A DNA stretch of 64,000 nt from Batkoa obscura (Eukaryota > Entomophthoromycota > Entomophthoromycetes > Entomophthorales > Batkoaceae), in the NCBI GenBank assembly GCA_030770535.1, contig JASVEC010000042.1, positions 124,001 to 188,000 on the forward strand, given 5' to 3'. The stretch's first letter is position 1. The number at the start of each line of letters is the position of its first letter. The translations under genes were made by a program, and so were the position numbers. The notes beneath the pieces are model-generated. The model was not told the DNA's origin. It did no database searches and saw only the letters and a list, made by a program, of their open reading frames with translations. Of the stretch, positions 11,905 through 22,941 are shown in pieces.

Positions 11905-12010
11905 TATGTGGGAGTATTTTTTTTGACTTCATTATTTTTTCCATTTTTTAAGCGCTATTTGAGCAGAAAATTTGTTAGTAAAATTATTAAACACAAAAAA
12001 TGTCCCTATA
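11905..12010 (+). mobile_element. ~100-bp MITE, copy 1 of 10 (forward)
   Basis: Begins tatgtgggagt and ends tgtccctata. The core reads cattttttaagcgctattt then gagcagaaaatttgttag. TA is found at both ends, and the shared core with nine other copies defines the family. Confidence 0.85.
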
Positions 12011-13090
12011 TTTTCAAGTTTGAAAAGAGGAACAAAAAGTATATAAAATCTTGAATTAATGATTTGATACTACAAAATTCAATTTCTTTTACAAACTCAC
12101 ATTGAATTAACTTACGCTTACCAATATTATTGTAATATTGAGGATTTGTAAAATTACTATTATCTAAATCAAAAAATTTGAGTCGAAAGGTATTATGAGA
12201 ACTCTCCATATCAAAAACCAAATGATTGAAATAAACTTTTTTAATATTTGATGTTGATGAAATAGCTAATAATGCTTCTTTTGATAATATCTGACTAAAC
12301 GTGTTTTGACTCTAATGATTCTCTAAAATTATGGTCATATATCTCTGAGATAACGTAATCTAAGATAAAGAAATTGGCTTTTATAATTATATTAGAGTTA
12401 AATTAATAATAATACCTTATACTATTATTTCGTGTCTTTATTTTTTTTACGTCATCGAAACAATTAAAATCAAAAAGACCTTAATACATCCATATAATTC
12501 TAATTTCAATTGTAAATCGAAATTCAAGTTAACATCAAACCCAAATAGCAGTTCAACAAATTCTGAATCTAAGCTTAATAGTTCTAATTTATGGAATCTT
12601 CTTAACTCTATCTAATTCATCAAGCTCCAAATAATACCCTAAGTACAATTTGAATACTTTTGATTTTTCTGAATTTAACATGTCAAAAATATCAAAAATA
12701 TTCTCCTAGTTCTTTCAATTTCTGCAAATTCAAATTGTTTAATTAATTTTTGAAAAATTCTAAACTAGTCCAGCAAAAGTATTTATAGGACATGATTTTA
12801 ACTTTTTTAAATTTGCAAGATCAAGTGTTGGGGGATTTCCTCATGGTCACCACGTAGGAAGTCATATAAACAATAAACTGAAGTTATGTTTGGAAAGCTA
12901 TCCAGTAACTCATTTACATTTAAATATAAATTCAAATGCTTCATCATTGGTCCATTTTCTATAATAAATGTGCTTTGGTATTGTTCAATTATTTGTTTCC
13001 GCCTGAGGTATTGGAAATGGTATTGTATAGATAATAACTCAAATTGTACTTGATAATTTTGTTAACAATGGGGTTGTTTGAATTAGCTTC
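12011..13090 (-). pseudogene. Decayed leucine-rich-repeat (F-box/LRR-like) gene
   Basis: Minus-strand pieces in different frames read as LRR-type sequence: LDLANLKKLKS near 12810, LRRFHKLELLSLDSEFVELL near 12590, and LSKEALLAISSTSNIKKVYF near 12260. Leucine spacing and short beta-strand-like blocks fit the F-box/LRR genes common in early-diverging fungi. The pieces are separated by stops and frame changes that no intron explains. A ~100-bp MITE lies at its 3' end. No F-box was recognised, so the family call is tentative. Confidence 0.5.
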
Positions 13091-13164
13091 ATTATTTTAT
13101 CAAATTTTTAAAAAATATGTATTAAAAACTTTACTTAAAATTCTATAAAATCAAATGTTTTATT

Positions 13165-13535
13165 AAAACAAAAGTACCCGGACACAGTTCTAAATCATTC
13201 TATTATAGTTTATACTATAAGTTAGTTGGATTTCTACTAGATCTTAAATACATATTCTTATGAAACTTTATTGAGAAATATTTATTATGACCATTTTATA
13301 ACCAACATTGTAGATTTGTTTGATAACAAATAAACTATTCCGATGTCATAATTACATTATTAATATATTGCCAAGTTAATAAATAGCTGCATACGAGGGA
13401 GTGATTAGCCCCAAAACTATGATTAACCATCTCTGTATAGTACAAGTAATAATAGTTTTTACATATTATTACAGCTACTTGTTCTTTGACTATTTATTAA
13501 CTTAACTATTAATAATATATTTCTATCATTCAACA
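13165..13535 (+). repeat. Dispersed repeat family B, copy 1 (contains an internal inverted repeat)
   Basis: From agtacccggacacagtt to about 13420 this sequence matches, in reverse complement and with many substitutions, the stretch 22380-22705. The shared blocks include the end block (gtaccc..cacagtt), gaaactttattgagaaatat and aaatagctgcatacgagggag. Bases 13346-13385 and 13485-13525 are also inverted relative to each other (tattaatatat...gttaataaatag against ctatttattaac...aataatatat). It looks like a non-autonomous DNA element. No coding frame is seen. Confidence 0.55.
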
Positions 13536-13739
13536 AACTACTTACTTGCTTAGTAAATATCGAAAATTTTAAATTCTCTGTTATCTTCGTAAGGTAAGCT
13601 GGGATTGATCTTTTAATTTTTCTATTTTCTATAGACTCTATAACTTTAATTGGAACTATATCGCTTTTTTTTTATGTATCAGATATTGGATAACAATGTA
13701 GTTTATTGTTATCTTTGATAAAGTGTAAATACTTCTTAA

Positions 13740-13817
13740 TACGGGGATCTATTTTTGTGTTTAAGAATTTCTAAAAATTTTCCACGCAAATAGCGCTTAA
13801 AAGATGGAAAATTAATG
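13740..13817 (-). mobile_element. ~100-bp MITE, copy 2 of 10 (reverse, truncated)
   Basis: Begins tacggggatctatttttgtgtttaagaa and carries the aaatagcgcttaaaagatgg core, but the far terminus is missing. A short direct repeat starts directly after it. Confidence 0.75.
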
Positions 13818-13960
13818 CTCGCAAAAAAAGCCTCAAATCTTGAAATTCTGATTGATTCTGTATTTTTGTTTTTTTATACTTTTTAAAAATTAATTTTTCC
13901 ATTATTAACAGCTTATTAATTTTATTATGCTCGCAAATAAAAGCCTCAAATCTTGAAATT
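13817..13960. repeat. Short direct repeat (31 bp, two copies)
   Basis: gctcgcaaaaaaagcctcaa (13817 onward) and gctcgcaaataaaagcctca (13929 onward) continue identically through tcttgaaatt, about 112 bp apart. This may reflect a local duplication or slippage next to the truncated MITE. Confidence 0.6.
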
Positions 13961-13974
13961 AACATTGATATATT

Positions 13975-14740
13975 CTATTTTACCTAACACTTCAAAACTA
14001 CTTTTCCATTTTGAGAGATTTCCAAAATGTCCACCAACTATACTTTTTCCATGATGCTCAAGAAAAAAATTAAGGTTAATATTTAAACTGCTATTTATTT
14101 TATGAATTTCTTTGAACATATAATGTAGGAGCCCTTGTGATCTAAAATGATTTCCTGTATCTGCCCATATATTAGTTTTTGTAAACTTTTTAAATAAAAG
14201 CTCTATAGAGATTAAATCGATTAAACAATCTCCTGCATATGCTGAATCATGATTTAATACTCCAGATAAATAATCGAAGTAAACTTTGCCTATTGTTTCA
14301 TCATCTTTTAAATATAATACACCAAAACCTAATACTGATATAGCTTGTTTATTATAATATCTAAATTATTGAATCTGATCTTGTTCCTATTTCCATATTT
14401 TGTTTAAAATCTAAAATTATTATATAACTTTTATTGCTTAATTTTTTAATAGTTTCATTAAATGTGTTTTTTTAAGTATCAACGCAGAATTTATGTAATT
14501 TGCATAATTTTTCTTCATTGAAAATTTCTTCAATCTCTACTTTGTTTTTTATTGCTGTATTTATTTTATTTTCGAATAGCTTTTTTCTAACTGTATACTG
14601 AGTACATATATGACATAAATCCGTTTTTCTTGCTGGATTTTTGAAATTACTTGGTATATATTTAAAAAATTTGACCTAGCTACTGCTTTATCTTTTAAAT
14701 CATTAAAATATTTACTGTATATCATTCTTCTACTTTTATT
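13975..14740 (-). pseudogene. Decayed DDE-type DNA-transposon transposase
   Basis: Minus-strand frames show a zinc-knuckle-like ARKTDLCHICTQYTVRKKL near 14620, then IILDFKQNMEIGTRSD near 14400. Further on are YLSGVLNHDSAYAGDCLIDL near 14260, NIWADTGNHFRSQGLLHYMF near 14160 and FFLEHHGKSIVGGHFGNLSK near 14040. The D-x-NHFRS block followed by H-G-K-S is typical of a family of eukaryotic DDE transposases with a Cys-rich N-terminus whose superfamily name I cannot fix. At least one frame change and several stops are present. Copy 3 of the MITE sits directly upstream of its 5' end. Confidence 0.6.
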
Positions 14741-14745
14741 TAGTA

Positions 14746-14837
14746 TATGGGAATGTTTTTTTTGGTTTCATTACTTTCTCCATTTTTTAAGCGCTATTTG
14801 AACAGAAAAATTGTTAGTAAAATTCTTAAACACAAGG
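14746..14837 (+). mobile_element. ~100-bp MITE, copy 3 of 10 (forward, 3' end eroded)
   Basis: Begins tatgggaatgttttttttgg and carries the core ccattttttaagcgctattt. It reads through ttcttaaacacaagg, but the closing inverted terminus is not recognisable. Confidence 0.8.
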
Positions 14838-15090
14838 ACCTGTCTTCACAAACTAAATAGTGTATACAGTAAATTCAATGTGATGAAAGAAACATGTAGG
14901 ATAACTTTTTTAACCACTGATCGTTGATTTTATGCTTTGATTCTTTATTTTTAATAAAATATTATTCATAATCTAAATGCTTTTCTCTTTAATTATATTT
15001 GAATGAGTTTTTTTAGAATAGTATGGATTTTATTGATCTTCGCCTTAATACTTTTTTCTTTAACTAGATGTAAAAAAATAGTACTTAATA

Positions 15091-15186
15091 TATAGGGATG
15101 TATTTTTTAAGAATTTTACTAACAATTTTTCTGTTCAAATAGCGCTTAAAAAATGGAAAAGATACTAAAAAAAATATATCCCCATA
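15091..15186 (-). mobile_element. ~100-bp MITE, copy 4 of 10 (reverse)
   Basis: Begins tatagggatgtattttttaa and ends atatatccccata, with both termini and the aaatagcgcttaaaaaatgg core. It lies 308 bp beyond the stop codon of the first MDR gene. Confidence 0.85.
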
Positions 15187-15493
15187 TAATATAAAAGCTT
15201 TATGTAATTAAAATCTCTCATTAAAATCTTACATTAATATGTATACTTCACTATCATGGTTATGAATACGAAAAGAAACTATGGAATTCTCTTTAAAGTT
15301 CTAAAAGAACTCTTAAAACAAGTAACCAATATAAAATCAGTTTAATAAAGCAATCATTGAAACAGTAGAATATGATAGCGATAACAGCATATGAAGTATA
15401 AATAAGTTTTCTAATTGATAGCTTTTTAATAGTGATGATAAACAAAAAAAAAAATGATTTCAAATATCAAAATATAAGAAATTTTTAATTAAA

Positions 15494-18400
15494 TCAAAGT
15501 GATTGGTTTTGAACCAAAGATGTATAGAAACCATTAAGCGCTAAAAGCTCATCATGAGTGCCCATTTCTACTTTTTTACCATCTTTCATAACAATAATTA
15601 TATCGGCATCTTGAATAGTGGATAAACGATGGGCAATGGTAATTGTAGTTCTACCTTCTGAAGCTTTATCCAAAGCATTTTGCACAACTTTTTCAGATTG
15701 GGAGTCCAAAGCAGAGGTAGCTTCATCTAACAATAGTAATTTTGGATTACGAATAAGTGCTCTAGCAATAGCTATTCTTTGTTTTTGACCACCTGAAAGT
15801 CTACCACCACGTTCACCACATGAAGTATTGTAACCATCTGGAAGATCCATGATAAAATCATGTGCATTAGCCATTTTAGCTACATGGATAATTTCTTCTT
15901 TTGTGACATCTCTTTCTACTCCATAAGCAATATTATCCATAACTGATAGATTGAAAAGCACAGGTTCTTGACCAACGGTAGATAATTGACTTCTTAAATA
16001 AGGTACATTCCACTCACTGATATCTTGGCCTTCGACTTCAAGCTTTCCAGAATTAAGAGTATAGAACATTTGGATAAGGCCAATGATAGTTGATTTTCCA
16101 GATCCAGAAGATCCTACTAAAGCTACTTTTTTATCTCTAAGTACTTCTAAGTCTAAGCCATTTAAGACCTTAGTATCGGTCTGGATGGGTAAGCGAAATG
16201 AGCATTTTTACTTGAAATGTTACCATATAGTTGCTTGTTTTTATTACCATAAGCATCTGATTGATTAATCTTAGGTGTACGATCTAAAAGTGCAAAAATA
16301 TCATTGGCAGCAATTTTGGATTTAACAAAAGAAGTCAGTTCACCAGAAGCGATCCCAAAAGAATTTCCCATAAACATAATTGAAGTGACCACTTGAAACA
16401 TATTATTGTAGGTATATTCTTGACTAATAATTAAAGTGGTGCCATACCAAAACAATAGAGCGTTGATGAAATGAGGAATACACATCGCAAATGAATATCC
16501 TATCGCCGATTTAAGATAACCTTCTCTAGAAATTCTATGAGCTTTTTCAACTCTTTCTAAATAATCTTCAAAAAATATAGCCTCTCTATTGAGCGAATTT
16601 ATTGTGCGCTTATTAAGAATAGACTCCATAGCAATTTGTGATACTTTTAAATAAGCGAGCTTTGTTTTCTCATTGACATCAGATAGTATAGAAACTTGAA
16701 CAAGTTGTCCATAAACAGTAAGTGGAGCAGTGGCTAATGCAACCAAAGTAAGTTTCCACCCACTAGAGAAAGCAATACTCAAACTAGCAATGGCACAAGA
16801 TAAAACACTAAAAATTGGCCCTAAAAATTTCCCAACCAAACCTTGAACATTTTCAGCCTCAGTTGATAATTTACCAGTGATAATTCCAACTAAATTCTCG
16901 GGAGCATCATAAAAACCAACTTCTTGAGTTAATAAAGAACGGAAGCACCTTCTACGTATTTCATAAGTAAGATGCTCTCCTAACGTATTGAAACCAGCAT
17001 ATTTCATAAAACCAGCAATTAAGCAGCCAATAGCCAATATTAGAAACATAAGGGACCAAAAATTAATATCATTCTGTCCTTTTTCTATTAACCCTGGAGT
17101 AGTTAAATCAAAGAATGATTGCGTTGCGTTAGTTAGAAGAAGCGCATACATAGGGAATGTAATACCATCTAACAATGCGCCAATAGCACCAACAAGCCCG
17201 AAATACCAATATGGTGATACCATTTTTAAGCATCTCGTCAATGGAATTGAGACCTTTCCTTTGTTCTTTTTGCTCTGAATTAGTTCCTTTGGAAGGGTCT
17301 TGACTCGACTTACCATCTTAAATAAGCCCTCATCTAACTCTTCAATGCCATCAATATCCAATAATATTTCCTCTTCACTTGTGTCTTCAATAATTATATC
17401 ATCGTCTTTGGTTACTTCTTCTTCACCACTTTTTCTAATTTCTTGTTGTTTAACTAAATTAGCATAAGCACCATTAAGCTCAATTAATTCATTGTGGCTT
17501 CCTTCTTCAATGATAGTACCCTTGTCAAAGACAACGATCTTATCTGCTTTTTTAATAGTAGATAAACGATGTGCAATTACAATAGTGGTTCTATCTTTAG
17601 CAGCATTATCTAGTGCTTTTTGAACAATTCTTTCTGACTCAGTATCTAAAGCTGAGGTAGCTTCATCAAGTAATAATATAGTTGGATCCTTAATTATAGC
17701 CCTAGCAATAGCTATTCTTTGCTTCTGTCCACCACTCAATTGAGAGCCACGATCACCAACCATAGTATCATATTGTTGTGGTAATTTCATGATAAAATCA
17801 TGAATATTAGCTAGTTTACAAGCATTTACAACACGATCATGTAATTGTTTAGCATCAGCTTTAAACTCATCGTCATTCTTTAAACCAAATAGTATGTTCT
17901 GTTTAATAGTAGTACCAAACAAACATGGTTCTTGACCTACTAAACCAACATGTTCTTTTAAGAATTTATTTGAGATTTTAGATATATCTATTCCATCTAA
18001 CAAAACTCTTCCAGATGTTGGTGCATAGAACCTTTCTATCAATCCAACACATGTACTTTTACCACTACCAGAATGACCAACTAAAGCAACAGTTTGTCCT
18101 TTTGATGCTTCAAAAGTAATACCTTTAAGGATCTGAACATCTGGCCTAGATGGATAACTGAATTGTACATTTTCAAATGTTATGTTTCCCTTAACTGATG
18201 ATATTTTAGATTGATTTTTTAAATGCTCATCTGTTATTAAAAATGGATCAATGCTTGACTCCCTTTCAATGACTTCAAATAATTTAGCAGCAGCACCTTG
18301 TGCTGTAGCAATTGCACTAATATAAGGAGAAGCCATACCCAATACCATGGAACCAGTTAGCACATTAAAGAATACTGTTAACACATCACCGGCCTCCTGC

Positions 18401-19335
18401 TCCTTGTCATAAATTAATTTACCACCATACCACATAGCTAAAGCGTAACTTGAAAACGTTATAAGCAAAAAGATGCCATTACCTAAGCCTGCAAAAAAGG
18501 CCTTACGAAAGCCACTTTTACGAGCTATCTGTAATTTGTTTTCGTATCTAAGTTGTTCCTTTTCCTGAGTGTTAAATGAATAGATTGTTTTTATAGCAGA
18601 TAACACCTCTTCGGCTATTGATCCTGCTTCACCATATACCCCTTGTCCGCCTTTAGAAGAATGCGCCACCGTTTTACCTATTAACATACCAGAAAATATT
18701 ACCAGCGGTACTGAAGTTAACATTACTAAAGTTAATTTCCATCCTTTCATAAAGGCTATAACAAAAGCACCGATAAAACATGTGATATTTTGTATAAGGA
18801 TCCCGACTTTGTCGGACATGCCATCTTGTACCATATTAATATCACCAGCTATGCGTGAAGCAATGTCGCCTGAGGAGATAGAATCAAACCAACCCATTTC
18901 CTGGCTTAAAACTGAACGATAATATTCATTCCTAATCCTCACAGCTTGACTTTCACCGACCATTAACCAAAGTGACAGCTGTAAGTAAGCAGCAATTGCT
19001 GTGACACTTCCAGCTACAACAAACATAATACATAAGAAGTTAATTTTGCCTTTCAATGTTGCATCAGCAAGATCTGGGTTGATGGGATAATTTTTTTGAT
19101 AATCACCAAAAAAGCCGATAATTTGAGAAAATAATAAAAATAAGAAAGGTTGAGATAGACCATTGATAATAGAAGCTAATATGGCTAAACCGATTATTAC
19201 TTTATCATTTTTTGTAGCAAATTTAAACAGTTTAACCAATGGTACATTTGGAGTTTTTTCATTTTTCTCTTCTAACTCAATGTTCTTTTCATTGACTTTA
19301 TTTTCATTCTCCTTCTTTTTCTTAGTTCTAAACAT
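15494..19335 (-). CDS. Full-length ABCB/MDR-type ABC transporter, copy 1, with one apparent frameshift
   Basis: The intronless frame runs from ATG 19335 to the stop at 15494, about 1,280 codons, arranged TMD1-NBD1-TMD2-NBD2 as in P-glycoprotein exporters. NBD1 has Walker [10 protein letters not shown], signature LSGGQKQR, Walker [13 protein letters not shown] and the H-loop IAHRLST. NBD2 repeats these ([36 protein letters not shown]). One single-base loss relative to copy 2, near 16172-16180 between YPSRP and the NBD2 Walker A, shifts the frame. Without repair the product would end after about 1,057 residues. Both halves are otherwise intact. It is expected to export lipophilic compounds at the plasma membrane or vacuole. 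It is the inverted paralogue of the gene at 45765-49616. Confidence 0.9.
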
Positions 19336-19492
19336 GTTTATTAATTAAATTTGATGTTCTAAAATAAAATTTTCAGTTGTTTTTATACACTCATTTTAGT
19401 TATTAAATATAATGAATAGTTTAATATATCTAATACTTTTATTTAAAATAAAGCCGTTATTATACTAAGTAGAAGTGCGTGACTTCTAAGTC

Positions 19493-19511
19493 CCGAAAGG
19501 CATTATCCGAG
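19493..19511 (-). promoter_or_regulatory. 19-bp motif shared by both MDR promoters
   Basis: On the gene's sense strand the motif is CTCGGATAATGCCTTTCGG, 158-176 bp upstream of the ATG of MDR copy 1. The identical 19 bases occur at 45593-45611, 154-172 bp upstream of MDR copy 2, while surrounding promoter DNA is largely diverged. On the opposite strand it contains two CCG triplets 11 bp apart in direct orientation, a layout used by Zn2Cys6 regulators. Regulator identity is inference. Confidence 0.6.
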
Positions 19512-20870
19512 AGCCAAAGTTAATCGAGGGTTCTTACCTAACATTTCTACTATTTCATTTTGAACTTTTAGCCAATAAAGAGCTATCCCTATAAGAATTT
19601 TTCATTATTCTTTTGGTTACTTTTGTATACATGATAAATAAAATTACGTAATAAATGGTAGAAAAGTCTTCCTTGTCCTTTAAAAGCAACTTATTATCAA
19701 TAAAATATTGAAAATGACATATAACAGCCTTATATGGCATTTTTACCTTATTGAACTATGCCGAATAGTATGCTAAATAATTTCAGCATATGTAAATCGT
19801 TGTTTTGTTTAAAAAACTATTACTTGTTTAGATCAAAGTATTAAATATTATTTACCAACACTCTAATGTTGGAATTAGATAATTTCATGGTTTCTTCTTT
19901 CTATTATTTTACTTTGTAGGAATCTTTTATATTAAAGTTCATTTCTTTACTAAATTTTAGGATTTTATTAATTTATGAGAATTTCATGTAATTTTAATTT
20001 ACTTATATTACCCCTGAAGATATATGTAACATCATTTAATATAACTAAAAATAAGGAAGTGGATAGAAGATATATAATATAAAATTAAAACAAACCTTCC
20101 AAAGCTATATCTTTTAAAGGATAAGCACATATATTATTATTTATCTTATAAATATTCAGAAATACTAATATTTCTAGCACACAAACATTAAACTATTATT
20201 TGTCTGTTAACTTGGAATGCTTTGAGGTTCCTAAAATTAGTAATTTCTTAAATTTCAGCTTTTATAAATTAGTTGCATAGAAAACAACTTTATTTTTAGT
20301 TCTTAAACTTTAATCACACTTTTATTTTCTTTTATTTTGTTAATATATATATATATGTAATAAATACCATGTTTTTTTATTTATGAGTAGTAACCTTAAT
20401 ATGCTGTTTTTTAGCTTAATTTTTATATAGCTCAAACAATAATGCTTGTTAGCGCTTTAAACAATGGATAAACTAGATTTTGGGAAAATCTAAATATAGT
20501 TATAGCCTCATAGTTATGGCAGACCGATCAGTTAGAGGGTAGGAAATTAAGAATTTGATAAATCTAATTTGTTTTGATTTAAAGAATAAAATCATTTTTG
20601 CTAATGTTAGGATTAGTGCTAGGGATGGCTAGGGGTAGAGTTTGATAGTTTTCTATGGCTACATGTTAACAAATCGATATTTGTTTTTTTACTCGTCAAT
20701 CATTATCAAAAAAGACCATATGATTGGTCAAAATGATTCTATATTAACTTTAGCCAAAGCCAATAACTTCGTTTAGACCAACTTTTAAATTTTATTAATT
20801 AAATCGAAAACAAATAAATGGAATTCAAAATTATATAATTGGGCAAATTTAAAAGCTTTGTGAAATCTGG

Positions 20871-21182
20871 TATTGAGTGGTTGGTCAAAAGCAGTTCTTG
20901 CTTGGTTGACTAGGTGTAGGTCAAAAGGTCTGAGCTTATGTGACTAAGATAGACTTGAATTATGAAGAATAGTACGTAATATGCTATATACTATCTAAGA
21001 CAATAGAATAGATAACACTACTGTAAAACCTATGTAAAATAATATTAGGAAAATTTAATGGATTTACTAAAAGTAAAATATATCAGGGAATAGTTCAAGT
21101 CTACCTTAGTCACATAAGCTCAGACCTTTTGACCTACACCTAGTCAACCAAGCAAGAACTGCTTTTCACCAACCACTGAGTA
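20871..21182. mobile_element. 312-bp MITE with ~90-bp terminal inverted repeats
   Basis: The left arm (tattgagtggttggtcaaaa... to ...agacttgaat) is mirrored almost perfectly by the right arm (agttcaagtctaccttagtc... to ...caaccactgagta). It could fold into a long hairpin. There is no coding capacity. A damaged relative lies at 21876-22125. Confidence 0.85.
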
Positions 21183-21572
21183 CTACTAGATTTTATAACT
21201 TTTATTAAGATAAGAACAAAATAGAAGCTTTTATAATTAAACTAAAATAACTATCTATAATAACCTAAAATTTTGTAATAAAATAAAACAAAGATTATTA
21301 GAATTTATTAATAATAATGAATTTAGCTAAATAATATATAAAGTTAGTGCTTTAAAAGAAATAAGAAATAAGAAACAATAAGCAAAAACCAGCAAATAAC
21401 ATTATTTTGAGCTATAATTTTAATATTTTTTTTAGTAAATATAAAAGTTTTAGATTTAATATAAATGGAAATCAATATAATTATTTAAAAAGAACTAATG
21501 ATAGGATATTAGTATCATAAATTATTATTAAAAACTTATAAGAAATTAAAAACAAGCAAACCAAAATTACCA

Positions 21573-21673
21573 TATGGAAATGTACTTTCTGTATAAGAAT
21601 TTTACTAATAATTTTTCCACTCAAATAGCGCTTAAAAGATAGAAAAAATAATGAAGTAAAAAACACCCCCATA
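21573..21673 (-). mobile_element. ~100-bp MITE, copy 5 of 10 (reverse)
   Basis: Begins tatggaaatgtactttctgt and ends aaacacccccata, with core aaatagcgcttaaaagatag. Both termini are present. Confidence 0.85.
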
Positions 21674-21875
21674 TGTAAGAAAATGTTTAATTAATTTAAT
21701 ATTTAAAAAGCTTTTATTTAAAAAGTTTATAAAAATTAATATATATGCAAATACAGGAAGTTATTTTAAATTTTAAAAGTCTTTATATTATATATTTAAA
21801 AAAATCCTTTATAATAGGAAAGCAATTTTAAAACATTAATTTGATTATTATTAATAGGAAAAAGTGTAAACTTGG

Positions 21876-22125
21876 TACTTAGTGGTTGTAATCAAAAACA
21901 GTTCTTGCTTGGTTGACTAGCTGTAAGTCAAGAAGTCTGAGCTTATGTGACTAAGATAGATTTGAATTACGAAGAATAGTACGTAATATGCTACAGACTA
22001 TGTAAGACAAATAGAATAGATAACAGTGTTTTAAAATCTACATAAAATATTACGAGAAAGATTTAGTGACTTTATTAAAGGTACAGTATTAAGGAATAGC
22101 TTAATGAAAAGTCTCGAGTTACTAT
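21876..22125. mobile_element. Damaged second copy of the 312-bp MITE
   Basis: From tacttagtggttgtaatcaa onward this tracks the element at 20871 through the left arm and centre (gaagaatagtacgtaatatg is shared). Similarity fades in the right arm near ggaatagcttaatg, so the right terminal repeat is lost. It lies about 700 bp from the intact copy, in the same orientation. Confidence 0.75.
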
Positions 22126-22379
22126 GTTCTAAAATCTCTTTTATACTCCAATAAGTATGGATATCAAAACGGGGAGATAATGTTCTTCGGAATCCATGAC
22201 AGAAATTTTCACAGCAAATCAAAATAAGAGCTTGGGATTGATTGTCCTTAAACTTGAGAACACAATGGTTTAGATGATTATTATATTATAATCAATCATA
22301 GAGCCAACAAAGCGATATTTCATATAGTAAATAAAAATATTATCATGTTGGTTATATTATATAAAAGTAATTGATTCTA

Positions 22380-22705
22380 GTTTTGGGAATAACCACTCCC
22401 TCCCATATAGCTGTTTATTAGCTTAGTAATATATTAATGATGTAATTATAACATTAAAATTATTTATTTGTTTGATAGCAAATCTGCAACGTTGGGTATA
22501 GAGCAGTCAATAATAAATATTTCTCAATGAAGTTTTATAAAAATATATATCTATTTATATACTACGACTTTGATCAATACTAATATATAGACTATGTTAG
22601 CAAAAGCCATGATAATTTGGAAACTTATATTGAACTTAGTAGAAATTCCTCTAACAATATAAATTATAATAAAATATTTAAAACTGTGTTGGGGGTACTT
22701 TTGCT
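22380..22705 (-). repeat. Dispersed repeat family B, copy 2 (inverted relative to copy 1)
   Basis: The reverse complement of this stretch aligns with 13165-13420. It runs from the ccactccctc..atatagctgtttatt block through catcattaatatat and atttctcaatgaagttttat to the aactgtgttgggggtact end. The two copies are clearly diverged. Confidence 0.55.
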
Positions 22706-22868
22706 TTTCAATAAAGAATTTTAAGCAAAGTTTTTACTATAAAATATTTAGAAATTGGCTAAAAAAACGAAACCAATTTGAACATCCCCATATACAAAAA
22801 TTGCTTTATTTATTAAAAAATAGTAATGGTAATCAACTTTCAAAAAAAGAATTAGTTTAAAATCAAAA

Positions 22869-22941
22869 TGCTCCGTATAGGGCTTGAACCTATGACCTTA
22901 GCGTTATTAGCACCACGCTCTGCCAACTGAGCTAACGGAGC
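22869..22941 (-). tRNA. tRNA-Ile, anticodon AAT
   Basis: A 73-nt cloverleaf on the minus strand. The acceptor stem GCTCCGT/ACGGAGC is fully paired, the D-arm is GCTCAGTTGGCAGAGC, the anticodon loop CTAATAA carries AAT, and the T-arm reads GGTTCAAGCCC with stem ATAGG/CCTAT. It has no intron. A TTTT run follows directly after the discriminator A, as expected for a Pol III stop. Confidence 0.95.

Larger units (their letters stand above)
11231..15493. other. 4.3-kb repeat-rich tract without an intact gene
   Basis: Between RPL27 and the first MDR gene lie four copies of the ~100-bp MITE, a decayed leucine-rich-repeat gene, one copy of a second repeat family and a decayed transposase, each listed separately. 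The remaining sequence (about 11231-11900 and 14840-15490) is AT-rich and shows nothing I can name. Confidence 0.6.
19336..22868. other. 3.5-kb gene-free tract with several repeat elements
   Basis: Upstream of MDR copy 1 lie its promoter motif, a 312-bp long-TIR MITE, a damaged second copy of that MITE, one ~100-bp MITE and a copy of repeat family B. A short (at)n run occurs near 20341-20357. No gene is recognised. Confidence 0.55.

Noticed and set aside
13771-13965. 64-codon minus-strand frame
   Set aside because: It is made of a truncated MITE and a short direct repeat, so it is not a gene.
16160-16185. Intron explaining the frame break in MDR copy 1
   Set aside because: There is no GT..AG pair. 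Alignment to copy 2 shows continuous coding sequence with one base missing.
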